Positions 6,227 through 13,449 of a stretch of DNA of 25,568 nt are shown one piece after another (the stretch's first letter is position 1; every line of letters begins with the position of its first letter). Source of the DNA: DATKKG01 sp964475215. Lineage in GTDB: Archaea > Thermoproteota > Nitrososphaeria > Conexivisphaerales > DTJL01. The translations under genes and the position numbers were made by a program. The stretch spans positions 1 to 25,568 of the forward strand of contig CAYYVT010000031.1 of NCBI GenBank assembly GCA_964475215.1. The letters run 5' to 3'. The notes under the pieces are model-generated. The model searched no databases, was not told the origin of the DNA, and saw nothing but the letters and a program-made list of their open reading frames with translations.

Positions 6227-8032
6227 CTACTCCGCGGCGGAAGCCTTCCTGGCGACGTAGTAGTACTCGCCGCGCTCCTTCTGTTCCCTGTCAAGCCTGC
6301 TGTCGGGCTTGTTCACCCTCGGCCTGCCGGTGTTGGCGTCCCTCCTGTAGGTGATGGAGACATCGCTCAAGAATAGGTTCATCCCCTTCTCCTTTGCCAT
6401 GGGGGGGCCGGCGTGGCCGCTGATCCCCGGCCGGCCAGTGAAGATGATGAGGGAGTCGGAAACGATATCGACGAGCATTATGTCATGGTCGATTATCACA
6501 GCTGACTTGTCAAGGGCCTTGACATATCGTTGAATAGCCTTGGCCATGGCGATCCTGTCCTCAATATCCGTGAAGGCCGACGGCTCGTCCAAGGCGTAGA
6601 TATCGGCCTCCTTGAGGAGCACCGCTGCGACGGCAGTCTTCTGCAGCTCACCGCCGCTCAAGCTGGACACGTACTTGTCCAGGAGCTTGTCAACGCGCAG
6701 GGGTTTCAGGAGCTGCCCCATGCTCTGGCCGCTGCTCCAGCTGTCTCCGCTTGACGCCGTGAGCAACTCTTGCACCGTCCCCGTGAAGTCGCTCGTAAGG
6801 TACTGGGGCTTGTAGGCGATCTTCGCCTTGGAGAGGGCCTTCCCCTCGTCCGGTTCGAGCTGAGAGGCGAGTATCTTCAGGAAGGTGGTCTTTCCGAGGG
6901 CGTTGGCGCCCAGGACCCCGACGACCTCGCCCTGCCTAATGACGCCCCCATCCGCTTGGAGGGTATAGGGAGGATACGACTTCACAAGTTTCGTGTACTC
7001 CAGAAGTGGCACGGTGGACCCTTCGCTGGAAGGAGGGGAGTAGATGTCGAAGGTGACGGGGGAGTCCCTAAAGCGCATGTTTTCGCCAGGAATCATTCCG
7101 TCAAGAAGGGAGTTGATCCCCTCGGAGGTGGTCATAGGGCCGGAGACGATGCCGTAGACTCCGGGGTCGCCGTAGATTATGTGGACGAAATCGCAGGCGT
7201 AGTCCAGGAAGGTGAGATCGTGCTCCACGAGAAGCACGCTCTTCCCACTCCGCGCCAGCTCCCTTACCACCTTGGAGACCTGAAGGCGCTGGTAGACGTC
7301 GTTGAAGGAGGACGGCTCATCGAAGAAGTAGATATCTGCCTCTCGCTCAGCTGCCACGACCACGGCGAGCCGCTGCAGCTCCCCCCCGCTCAGCTCCTCT
7401 GGGAGCTTATCCACGTCTTCGATGAGGCTGAGCTGTCTGAGGAGCTCTTTCCCTCTGCCGGTTTCGTCGTACTGATCGACGAGCTTCCCGACGTTGTCCT
7501 TCCAGGCCTTCGGGATTAGGTAGATGGCCTGGGGCTTCACGGAGGCCTTTATCAGACCCTGGCTGACCTTCTCGAAGTGAGGTCTGAGCTCCGTCCCCTG
7601 GTAGACGTCGAGGATTTCGTCCCATGTGGGTGGACTATCCAGCCTCCCTAAATTGGGCATGAGGCTGCCCGACAGGATGTTGATGGAAGTGGTCTTGCCA
7701 ACGCCGTTCTTCCCCACAAGGCCGGTGACGCTGCCGGACTTGGGTATGGGGAGACGGTAGAGCCTGAAGGCGTTAGGGCCGAACTGGTGGACCTTGTCCT
7801 CACCGATTTCCGTGGCTATGTTCACGATGTCGATGGCATCAAAGGGGCACTTCTTCGTGCAGATGCCGCAGCCGATGCAGAGGACCTCGTCGATGACAGG
7901 ATAACCTTCGGGATCCGTAAACTCGATGACCTTCTCGCCCATGAGCTCCGGAGGGCAGAACTTCTGGCACTCGTGCCCACACTTCTTGAAATTGCACGCG
8001 TCCCTCTCTAGTACCGCAATTCTATGCTGCAT
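6227..8032 (-). CDS. ABCE1/Rli1 ribosome-recycling ATPase
   Basis: This is a full-length 601-residue ABCE1. The N-terminal iron-sulfur domain has two 4Fe-4S sets (Cys13, 18, 22, 26 and Cys52, 55, 58, 62). Two nucleotide-binding domains follow, with Walker A GKNGVGKTT (107-115) and a second copy GANALGKTT, two signatures LSGGELQRL and LSGGELQKT, Walker B FFDEPSSF and ALDEPSAF, and the hinge ending in NKPDSRLDREQKERGEYYY. ABCE1 splits 70S ribosomes after termination in archaea and is essential. The D-loop regions read FNDVYQR and FTDIEDR, and the second Walker A has Ala where NG is usual. ATG 8032 is preferred over TTG 8038 because family members start just before RIAVL. Confidence 0.97.
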   Translation of the reverse strand: MQHRIAVLERDACNFKKCGHECQKFCPPELMGEKVIEFTDPEGYPVIDEVLCIGCGICTKKCPFDAIDIVNIATEIGEDKVHQFGPNAFRLYRLPIPKSGSVTGLVGKNGVGKTTSINILSGSLMPNLGRLDSPPTWDEILDVYQGTELRPHFEKVSQGLIKASVKPQAIYLIPKAWKDNVGKLVDQYDETGRGKELLRQLSLIEDVDKLPEELSGGELQRLAVVVAAEREADIYFFDEPSSFNDVYQRLQVSKVVRELARSGKSVLLVEHDLTFLDYACDFVHIIYGDPGVYGIVSGPMTTSEGINSLLDGMIPGENMRFRDSPVTFDIYSPPSSEGSTVPLLEYTKLVKSYPPYTLQADGGVIRQGEVVGVLGANALGKTTFLKILASQLEPDEGKALSKAKIAYKPQYLTSDFTGTVQELLTASSGDSWSSGQSMGQLLKPLRVDKLLDKYVSSLSGGELQKTAVAAVLLKEADIYALDEPSAFTDIEDRIAMAKAIQRYVKALDKSAVIIDHDIMLVDIVSDSLIIFTGRPGISGHAGPPMAKEKGMNLFLSDVSITYRRDANTGRPRVNKPDSRLDREQKERGEYYYVARKASAAE

Positions 8033-8134
8033 CGACAATCACCCAGCCTAGCAGACGTCATAACACGGACTTGATCTGTGATCGGGACGGAGCGCGCGCC
8101 AAGGCGTTTTACGCTCCTCCGAACATCGGTGGAT

Positions 8135-8142
8135 GATATAAG
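8135..8142 (+). promoter_or_regulatory. Distal TATA-like box in the abce1/tfx gap
   Basis: GATATAAG is a strong TATA-like match 72 nt before the Tfx start, followed at once by a 5-bp hairpin AAGCC-TTCGC-GGCTT (8140-8154). It could be a second promoter giving a leader of about 50 nt, or drive a short RNA. Only the box and hairpin are seen. Confidence 0.3.
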
Positions 8143-8180
8143 CCTTCGCGGCTTCTCAGCTTGAAAGCTCCCCTAGCAAG

Positions 8181-8188
8181 ACTTAATT
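8181..8188 (+). promoter_or_regulatory. TATA box of the tfx-like gene
   Basis: ACTTAATT lies about 30 nt upstream of TTG 8214, fitting a near-leaderless transcript. Confidence 0.45.
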
Positions 8189-8213
8189 CGAGAGGGCTTC
8201 TGCACATCGGACG

Positions 8214-8645
8214 TTGGTTAGAAAAGAGTCCTTCCGGGGCACGTCGCTCACGGACCGCCAGTGGGAAGTGATACGCATGAGGGCCAACGGACTCACCCAG
8301 GCTGAGGTGGCCCAGAAGCTCAAGACCACCCGGGAGAACATTTCGATAATCGAACACAGGGCGCACGACAAGATCACGGCGGCGAAGGCGACCCTAGAGG
8401 CCCTTCAGGAGCTGGAGACCACTAAGGAGGTGCTCCTTCCAAGCGGCACCTCCATCTTCGAGGCGGTCTCCCTCATCGTCCTCAGGGGGGACATACTTGG
8501 GATAAAGCTAAAACACTCGGCTGATTCCCTTCTGGCCCTGATGAGGTCCAGGTGCAGGTCGAAGATACGGGGCCATCATCTCGTCGCCGTCGTGAAGGCC
8601 GAGATCTCCGACGAGGGAGAGGTCTCGTTCAAGATCACCGTATAG
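8214..8645 (+). CDS. Tfx-family DNA-binding transcriptional regulator
   Basis: This 143-residue protein has an N-terminal helix-turn-helix, SLTDRQWEVIRMRANGLTQ (residues 11-29) followed by AEVAQKLKTTRENISIIEHRA, which is the Tfx signature with the TTRxNxSIIE recognition helix. A C-terminal sensor-like domain covers residues 70-143 and ends VSFKITV. The founding member in a methanogen binds the operon of the molybdenum formylmethanofuran dehydrogenase. This copy sits directly beside, and converges on, a molybdenum hydroxylase operon, making molybdenum-linked regulation a reasonable inference. TTG 8214 is the first start after the TATA box. The stop is 32 nt from the stop of the Mo subunit gene. 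Confidence 0.88.
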   Translation: MVRKESFRGTSLTDRQWEVIRMRANGLTQAEVAQKLKTTRENISIIEHRAHDKITAAKATLEALQELETTKEVLLPSGTSIFEAVSLIVLRGDILGIKLKHSADSLLALMRSRCRSKIRGHHLVAVVKAEISDEGEVSFKITV

Positions 8646-8677
8646 ACGAGGTTTCCTTACCGACGCGTCGCACTCAG

Positions 8678-11014
8678 TTAGCGGATCTGAGCCGTCTTCA
8701 GCGCCATCAGCACCTTCTCGGGCGTCACCGGAAGGTCATTGACCTCTGCCCCTGAAGCGTCAAGGACCGCGTTCCTGACCGCCGGTGCCGGGAGGACTAT
8801 CGGAGGCTCGGCGACTATCTTGGCCCCGAAGGGACCGAGTGGGCCCGGCACTTCGACGATGAAGGTTTTGAAGTTCTTGGGGATGTCCATCGAAGTGGGG
8901 ATGTAGTAGTCGGCGAGGTTGGGGTTGCTGACCCTGCCATCCTTGTGCACGAGCTCCTCCATCATTGCATATCCGAGGCCTTGGACGGTCCCGCCATATA
9001 TCTGGCCGAGCACACCTGACGGATTGACGGCCTTCCCCACATCATAGGCAGCGTGGACATCTGTCACCTGGTACACCCCCGTTTCTTCGTCCAGCAGCAC
9101 TTCGACGATCAGGGCCCCCCAGGTATACTGAAGGTACGGCGTCCCCAGCCCGGTTTCCGTGTCCCAAGGCGCAGGCGGTGCCAGGAAGAACCCCTCCTCC
9201 GACATCTTCACACCTCTCCGATGAGCCTCCTCCGTGAGCTGAGCCCAGCCCATGGAGTGTGATGGGTCGCTCCGGTCGCAGGCCACGCCGTCCCTTATCA
9301 TGACCCTGCCTTCAGGGACCTTCAGGAAGTCGGCGGCCACCAGCTCTAGCCGCTTCCTCAGCCGGTCAGCGGCGATTTGAGCCGCGTTCCCTCCTATTAC
9401 GACCGTCCTGGAAGCCACCGTCGGCCCCGTTTCTCGATGTTTGCTCGTGTCGGGCCGCGCCAGCTTGAACCACTGTAGGGGGACGCCAAGGACCGATGCG
9501 GCCACCTGGACCACGCCGGTGACGGCCCCAGTGCCGAACTCAGTAAGCCCGGTGCCGACGGTCACCCTGCCATCTCTAGCGATTTCGAGGAGGACGGCGC
9601 CGTAGTCGTTGCCCTCAGGCCCCAGGCTGTTCCCGTGCATCAGGAGGGCGATGCCGAGGCCCTTCTTCACGTGGCCCACCTGGTTAGCGAAGATCTTGCG
9701 CTTGTTCCAGTAGTCGCTCGAGGCCACCACCTTCTCAACGCACTGGGAAAGGCCGCATGTGGCGTCGATCAGGTGGTTGGTGGCGTTGTGCTTCCCCGGC
9801 ACAAGCATGTTCTTTAGCCTGAACTCCAGCGGGTCCATCGAGAGCTTCCTAGCCAGATCTTCGACCTGGCTTTCAATGGCGAATATCGCCTGAGGGCCGC
9901 CGAACCCCCTGAAGCTGCCGGCGTAGGTGTTGTTTGTGTAGACTAGGTAGCTGTCCGCCTTCACATTCGGGACCTCATATGCCCCGGTGCAATGGAAGAT
10001 CCCCCTGCTGATCACGAACACACCAAGAGACGCATAAGCCCCCGCATCGAGATACAGCTCGACTTCATCTGCCAAAAGCATGCCATCCGCCGAGGCCCCG
10101 GTCTTGTGCCTTATGACATATGGATGTCTCTTCGTGTGCATGACCATGGATTCCTCGCGGTCCATGGCGCAGTAGACTGGCTTCTTCAGCTTGAGGGCGG
10201 CCACCGCAGCCGTCCCGCAGACGTCGTATGGCGTTTCGTCAGACTTCGGGCCGAAAGCTCCCCCTGTCACCGCCTGTATGACTCTCACCTTCTCGGCGGG
10301 CAGGTTGAGGATCTTCATCAGGGCGCCCCGGGTGTGGTGGGGGCTCTGCATGGAGCCGATCACAGTCACGGAGCCATCGGTCGACGGAATCGCCATCCCC
10401 ACCTCCGTCTCCATGGGGGTGGCGTCTTGGAACTGGGTCCTGAAGGTGTTCTCCAAGATCACGGAGGAGCCAGCGAACCCCTTCAGCACGTCACCCTTCC
10501 TGATCTTCATCTGCTTGGCGACGTTGCCCCCTTCATGAACCTTCACAGAACCGGGTCGCATGGCCTCGACCGGATCGTAGACGGTGGGCAACGGGTCGTA
10601 GGTGACCTTGACCGCTTCAGCCGCTTCTCGAGCTATGACTTCCGTTTCGGCAACTGCGGCGCCGATGATGTCCCCCGTAGAACGAACCACTCCCTTCGAA
10701 AAGAGCGGCCTGTCGGGAAGTACCGCGGCCGATTCGTTGATGCCCGGTATGTCCCTCCAGGTGAGGACACCGGCCACCCGAGGCATCCCCTTGGCGATGC
10801 TGTCATCTATCTCCCTTATCGTCGCGTGTGGGACGGACGAGTGAAAGAGCTTTGCATGGAGCATGCCCTGGACGAGCATATCCCCGGTGTAGACCGGCTT
10901 CCCCAGGACCTTCTCAAGCCCGTCGACCCGGGAGAGGGACTCCCCCACGTAGAGGAGCCTTCCTTCTTCGCCCTTCTCCTTGACCGCCTTCAGGAAATCG
11001 GATACCTCGCTCAC
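8678..11014 (-). CDS. Molybdenum hydroxylase large (molybdopterin-binding) subunit, xanthine dehydrogenase class
   Basis: This 778-residue catalytic subunit binds the Mo-molybdopterin cofactor. It shows the entry strand GKPVYTGDM, the METEVGMA region, TGGAFGPKSDE, FRGFGGPQ (as in xanthine dehydrogenase, not the CSFR loop of aerobic CO dehydrogenase), a glycine-rich GTGLTEFGTGA cofactor segment, and FGAKIVAEPP near the C-terminus holding the catalytic Glu (usually in GVGE). It should hydroxylate an N-heterocycle or an aldehyde; the substrate is unknown. Start GTG 11014 overlaps the small-subunit stop by 4 nt, and an extension to 11080 would run inside that gene. It is last in a four-gene operon and convergent with the Tfx gene. 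Confidence 0.92.
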   Translation of the reverse strand: MSEVSDFLKAVKEKGEEGRLLYVGESLSRVDGLEKVLGKPVYTGDMLVQGMLHAKLFHSSVPHATIREIDDSIAKGMPRVAGVLTWRDIPGINESAAVLPDRPLFSKGVVRSTGDIIGAAVAETEVIAREAAEAVKVTYDPLPTVYDPVEAMRPGSVKVHEGGNVAKQMKIRKGDVLKGFAGSSVILENTFRTQFQDATPMETEVGMAIPSTDGSVTVIGSMQSPHHTRGALMKILNLPAEKVRVIQAVTGGAFGPKSDETPYDVCGTAAVAALKLKKPVYCAMDREESMVMHTKRHPYVIRHKTGASADGMLLADEVELYLDAGAYASLGVFVISRGIFHCTGAYEVPNVKADSYLVYTNNTYAGSFRGFGGPQAIFAIESQVEDLARKLSMDPLEFRLKNMLVPGKHNATNHLIDATCGLSQCVEKVVASSDYWNKRKIFANQVGHVKKGLGIALLMHGNSLGPEGNDYGAVLLEIARDGRVTVGTGLTEFGTGAVTGVVQVAASVLGVPLQWFKLARPDTSKHRETGPTVASRTVVIGGNAAQIAADRLRKRLELVAADFLKVPEGRVMIRDGVACDRSDPSHSMGWAQLTEEAHRRGVKMSEEGFFLAPPAPWDTETGLGTPYLQYTWGALIVEVLLDEETGVYQVTDVHAAYDVGKAVNPSGVLGQIYGGTVQGLGYAMMEELVHKDGRVSNPNLADYYIPTSMDIPKNFKTFIVEVPGPLGPFGAKIVAEPPIVLPAPAVRNAVLDASGAEVNDLPVTPEKVLMALKTAQIR

Positions 11015-11484
11015 TGGACCTTCGCCTCCGACGCCTCCTCGATGGCCTGGATGATCGGATAGTAACCCGTGCACCTGCACAGGACCCCGCTGATCCCCAC
11101 CTTGATGTCATCGGCGGTCGGGCTGGCATTCTTGGCGAGTAAATCCTTGGCTGCTACCAGCATGGCCGGGGTGCAGAAGCCGCACTGGGCCGCGTTGTAC
11201 TTGAGGAACTTCTCCTGAAGGACCTTCACCCTCGGGTCCTCCAGGAGGCCTTCAAGAGTGGTGACGGATGCCCCCCTACACTGGGCCGCCAGGATGAGGC
11301 ATGAATTGACTAGCCTTCCGTCCAGCAGTACGGAGCACAAGCCGCAGTCTCCCGTCCCGCACCCCTCCTTGACGCTCTTGAGGTTGAGGCGGTCCCTGAG
11401 CACGTTGAGGAGTGTGTCGGCCGAATCGACATGAAGGGACTGTTCCGTCCCGTTAACGGTCATGGTGACGAAGTGCTTTGACAA
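11011..11484 (-). CDS. Molybdenum hydroxylase small [2Fe-2S] subunit
   Basis: This 157-residue electron-transfer subunit has the plant-ferredoxin cluster Cys42, Cys47, Cys50 and Cys62 (GCGTGDCGLC) and the second cluster Cys101, Cys104, Cys136 and Cys138 (CGFC ... CRC) close to the Mo centre. The length is typical. Start TTG 11484 is preferred over ATG 11517: it lies 5 nt after the stop of the FAD subunit, follows a GGAGG about 9 nt upstream (inside the last codons of the preceding gene), and gives the usual short lead to the VNG strand. ATG 11517 would add 11 residues and overlap the upstream gene. Confidence 0.93.
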   Translation of the reverse strand: MSKHFVTMTVNGTEQSLHVDSADTLLNVLRDRLNLKSVKEGCGTGDCGLCSVLLDGRLVNSCLILAAQCRGASVTTLEGLLEDPRVKVLQEKFLKYNAAQCGFCTPAMLVAAKDLLAKNASPTADDIKVGISGVLCRCTGYYPIIQAIEEASEAKVQ

Positions 11485-11489
11485 GGAAA

Positions 11490-12368
11490 TCAGCCTCCCC
11501 CCAGGCGACTCGCGCATCGATCAAGGAGACGGCCCAGGTAGATCTTTGCGATCTCAAGGCGGTAGGCCCCGGAGGCCCTGAAGTCGTCGGTAAGCGAGAG
11601 CTCCGATGCAAGGGCGGCCTGGGCGTTGGACAGGGCATCCTGGGTAAGCCTCTTCCCTGCCAGGGAAGCCTCGGTTGATGGGGCCCTCTGGGGGACCCTC
11701 CCGGCCACCCTGTTGAGGGCGATTCGTGCCTGTCGCACGGTCTCCATATCCTCCTCCATGGAAATCACCGCCGCCATATTGACCAGCGCAATTATCAGGC
11801 TGTTGCGTCTTCCTATCTTCTCATAGGCGGAGGAGCTGTTGGGAGGGAGTGGCGGCAGCTCGACCTCGGTGAGTATCTCCCCGCTCTTCCTGAAGATGGT
11901 GCGCTTGCCCAAGATGAAATCGCGCAAAGGGAGCACCCTCTCCTTCTTAACGCTCGAAAGCCTCACCTTGGCGTCAAGGGCTAGGAATACTGGTATCAGG
12001 TCCTCCGATGAAGTGGCTGAACAGAGGTTCCCCCCGACCGTCGCGACGTTACGTATCTGGGGAGCCCCGAACTTGACAGCGGCGTCCCGAATCAGCTCGA
12101 GCTCCCTGCCCAAAAGCGGAGATCCCTCGAGGTCGCTCACGGTCGTAAGGGCACCTAACTGAATGGTCCCATCGACCTCGCGGATGTACCTCATCTCCTT
12201 CTCCAATCCTGAGATGTCGAGGAGGTCCGACGCGGAGATCAGCCGCCTTCTCAATCGGGGGAGGAGGTCAGTCCCCCTTGCGATTATGGAAGTGGTCTCT
12301 CCGTTGTCGTCCATGTACCTGAGGGCATCCTGCAGGTCTTCAGGCACGTAGATGTCATATGGAGGCAA
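11490..12368 (-). CDS. Molybdenum hydroxylase medium (FAD-binding) subunit
   Basis: This 292-residue CoxM/XdhB-type flavoprotein subunit passes electrons from the Fe-S clusters to its acceptor. FAD motifs are IIARGTDLLP (residues 28-37; the usual first Gly of AGGTD is Arg31 here) and NVATVGGNLCSA (107-118), followed by the C-terminal domain with RNSLIIALVNMAA. Start TTG 12368 lies 5 nt after the stop of the MoaD-like gene, with a GGAGG about 13 nt upstream. Gene order FAD-FeS-Mo matches coxMSL-type operons, but the large-subunit active site is of the xanthine dehydrogenase type. Confidence 0.92.
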   Translation of the reverse strand: MPPYDIYVPEDLQDALRYMDDNGETTSIIARGTDLLPRLRRRLISASDLLDISGLEKEMRYIREVDGTIQLGALTTVSDLEGSPLLGRELELIRDAAVKFGAPQIRNVATVGGNLCSATSSEDLIPVFLALDAKVRLSSVKKERVLPLRDFILGKRTIFRKSGEILTEVELPPLPPNSSSAYEKIGRRNSLIIALVNMAAVISMEEDMETVRQARIALNRVAGRVPQRAPSTEASLAGKRLTQDALSNAQAALASELSLTDDFRASGAYRLEIAKIYLGRLLDRCASRLGGG

Positions 12369-12373
12369 CCCCG

Positions 12374-12652
12374 TCAGCCCCCTCCTACCGCCGGCACGAA
12401 GAGCACGACGTCTCCGTCCTTCAGGTTGAAGTTCGGAGTGTCCTTGAGTGAATGAGCTATGCCGTTGTGGTAGACCATGGAATACGGCCGAGGCCTGCCC
12501 CGCAGGTCGTAGAGGGGCTCCCTGAAGGCTTTGCCCATCTTTCGGGTCATGGCGCTGATAAGGCTCGTGAGGTCTACAGCTTCCACCTCCAGTTCACTTG
12601 CTCCAGAGCTGGAGATGAGGTCAAAGAAGAGCCTAACCTTGACCTTTGCCAT
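12374..12652 (-). CDS. MoaD/ThiS-like sulfur-carrier (ubiquitin-like) protein
   Basis: This 92-residue beta-grasp protein runs from VKVRLFFDLI to DGDVVLFVPAVGGG. The C-terminal Gly-Gly, here Gly-Gly-Gly, is the site adenylated and thiocarboxylated in MoaD, which donates sulfur to molybdopterin; archaeal relatives (SAMPs) can also be attached to proteins. It is the first gene of the Mo hydroxylase operon, which favours a molybdopterin role. ATG 12652 is chosen over an upstream TTG at 12715 because it is followed directly by the first beta strand and lies about 38 nt from the TATA box, leaving a leader of about 10 nt. Confidence 0.85.
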   Translation of the reverse strand: MAKVKVRLFFDLISSSGASELEVEAVDLTSLISAMTRKMGKAFREPLYDLRGRPRPYSMVYHNGIAHSLKDTPNFNLKDGDVVLFVPAVGGG

Positions 12653-12685
12653 GTTCTCTTTCGTGGCTGAAACCTCCCTTCCCAC

Positions 12686-12694
12686 GCTAAAAAC
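12686..12694 (-). promoter_or_regulatory. TATA box of the Mo hydroxylase operon
   Basis: Read on the minus strand as GTTTTTAGC, about 38 nt upstream of ATG 12652. It is the only AT-rich box in the gap and would drive moaD-like, FAD, Fe-S and Mo subunit genes as one message, since all later gaps are 5 nt or less. Confidence 0.45.
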
Positions 12695-12780
12695 CTTTGT
12701 GAGCTTAGAGGACAAGCCGCCGAGGGCACAAATCTTATACGATGACGCTGTCAGCCCCTAAATGGCGAACCGTCGAAGCG

Positions 12781-12859
12781 GGGCCCGTCTTCTAGCCTGG
12801 ATTAGGATGGCAGCCCGCGAAGCTGTTGATCGAGGGTCCAAATCCCTCCGGGCCCGCCA
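12781..12859 (+). tRNA. tRNA-Arg (GCG)-like gene with non-canonical positions
   Basis: The acceptor stem GGGCCCG/CGGGCCC (12781-12787 with 12849-12855) is perfect, discriminator G and encoded CCA end at 12859. The anticodon stem GCAGC/GCTGT (12810-12814, 12822-12826) closes loop CCGCGAA with anticodon GCG at 12817-12819, which reads Arg CGC codons. A20 in the D-loop fits arginine identity. The T-stem GAGGG/CCCTC is perfect. Odd points: position 33 is C, not U; position 55 in the T-loop TCCAAAT is C, not U; and position 10 is T, unpaired with T25. It has no intron. A possible TATA box (CTTATAC near 12731-12737) lies about 47 nt upstream. It is a real tRNA fold, but function is less certain than usual. 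Confidence 0.75.
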
Positions 12860-12907
12860 TCGTTCTTGATTGAGCGGCCTGCTTGGGCCGGAGTTCCAGG
12901 GAAGCCC

Positions 12908-13378
12908 TCACTTGGCGACTTCTTCCACTTCGAAGCTGAGAAGTCGAGTCCCGTCATCGTCGAATTGAAAGCGTCCGTTGACCGTTGCCCCCTTGAGGAC
13001 CAGGGGGAGCCAGTGCCGGTCGTCCTCCCACATCTCCTGGTACGGGATGTCCCCGAGGGGAAACCATCGGAGCTCCCCTTCCTCGCTCGGCCTGGGCTCT
13101 CCATTGAACTCCTTCGTGGAGTAGACGTGCACCAGCCAGTCGCGAAGGGGATCGTCGCCGAACCTGAAGTAGAGGGTGCCTTGGAACTCGAGTGCAGGCA
13201 CTTCTAGACCCGACTCCTCCATCACCTCCCGTTTGACGCATCCCAACGGGGTTTCCCCCTCGATCAGCTTTCCCCCCAAGCCGTTCCACTTCCCGCCACC
13301 GAACCGGCCCTCTGATTTGAGGAGGAGCAGCACTTCCCTTCCCTTCAGGACAAAGCAGAGAGTGGCGACGGTGACCAA
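12908..13378 (-). CDS. Nudix hydrolase, 8-oxo-dGTPase (MTH1)-like
   Basis: This 156-residue protein carries a complete Nudix box: Gly36, Glu42, then REVMEESGL (residues 50-58), matching GX5EX7REUXEEXGU. VTVATLCFVL at the N-terminus and KWNGLGGKLIEGE resemble MTH1/NUDT1 sanitising enzymes that remove 8-oxo-dGTP. Substrate choice is inferred from this similarity. Start TTG 13378 is preferred: GGAGG lies 8 nt upstream and the protein then begins where MTH1 does. ATG 13396 is only about 18 nt from the TATA box, too close for it to be on the message. The gene is divergent from the gene at 13450 and shares its AT box. Confidence 0.87.
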   Translation of the reverse strand: MVTVATLCFVLKGREVLLLLKSEGRFGGGKWNGLGGKLIEGETPLGCVKREVMEESGLEVPALEFQGTLYFRFGDDPLRDWLVHVYSTKEFNGEPRPSEEGELRWFPLGDIPYQEMWEDDRHWLPLVLKGATVNGRFQFDDDGTRLLSFEVEEVAK

Positions 13379-13406
13379 TGGTCGGCCTCCATGCATCGGC
13401 CTCGAC

Positions 13407-13420
13407 AGGCTTTATAGGCT
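13407..13420. promoter_or_regulatory. Shared TATA box of the Nudix gene and the 13450 gene
   Basis: AGGCTTTATAGGCT reads TATAAA on the minus strand and TTTATA on the plus strand. Its centre (13413.5) is 35.5 nt from TTG 13378 and 36.5 nt from TTG 13450, so both genes would have leaders of about 10 nt. No other TATA-like box with matching spacing is seen between the starts. Confidence 0.45.
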
Positions 13421-13449
13421 TCCCATTTGAAAACACCGGCGAAGGGCGT

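Noticed and set aside
6770..7519. Long plus-strand open frame (249 codons) opposite ABCE1, and similar long frames opposite lysS, gdhA and the Mo subunit.
   Set aside because: These are antisense shadows of highly conserved genes in GC-rich DNA; they are rich in Gly, Arg, Val and His with no recognisable motif.
8661..8670. Perfect palindrome CGACGCGTCG between the Tfx and Mo-subunit stops.
   Set aside because: Ten bases without a loop in a GC-rich genome can occur by chance; no T-run or repeat elsewhere supports a terminator or binding site.
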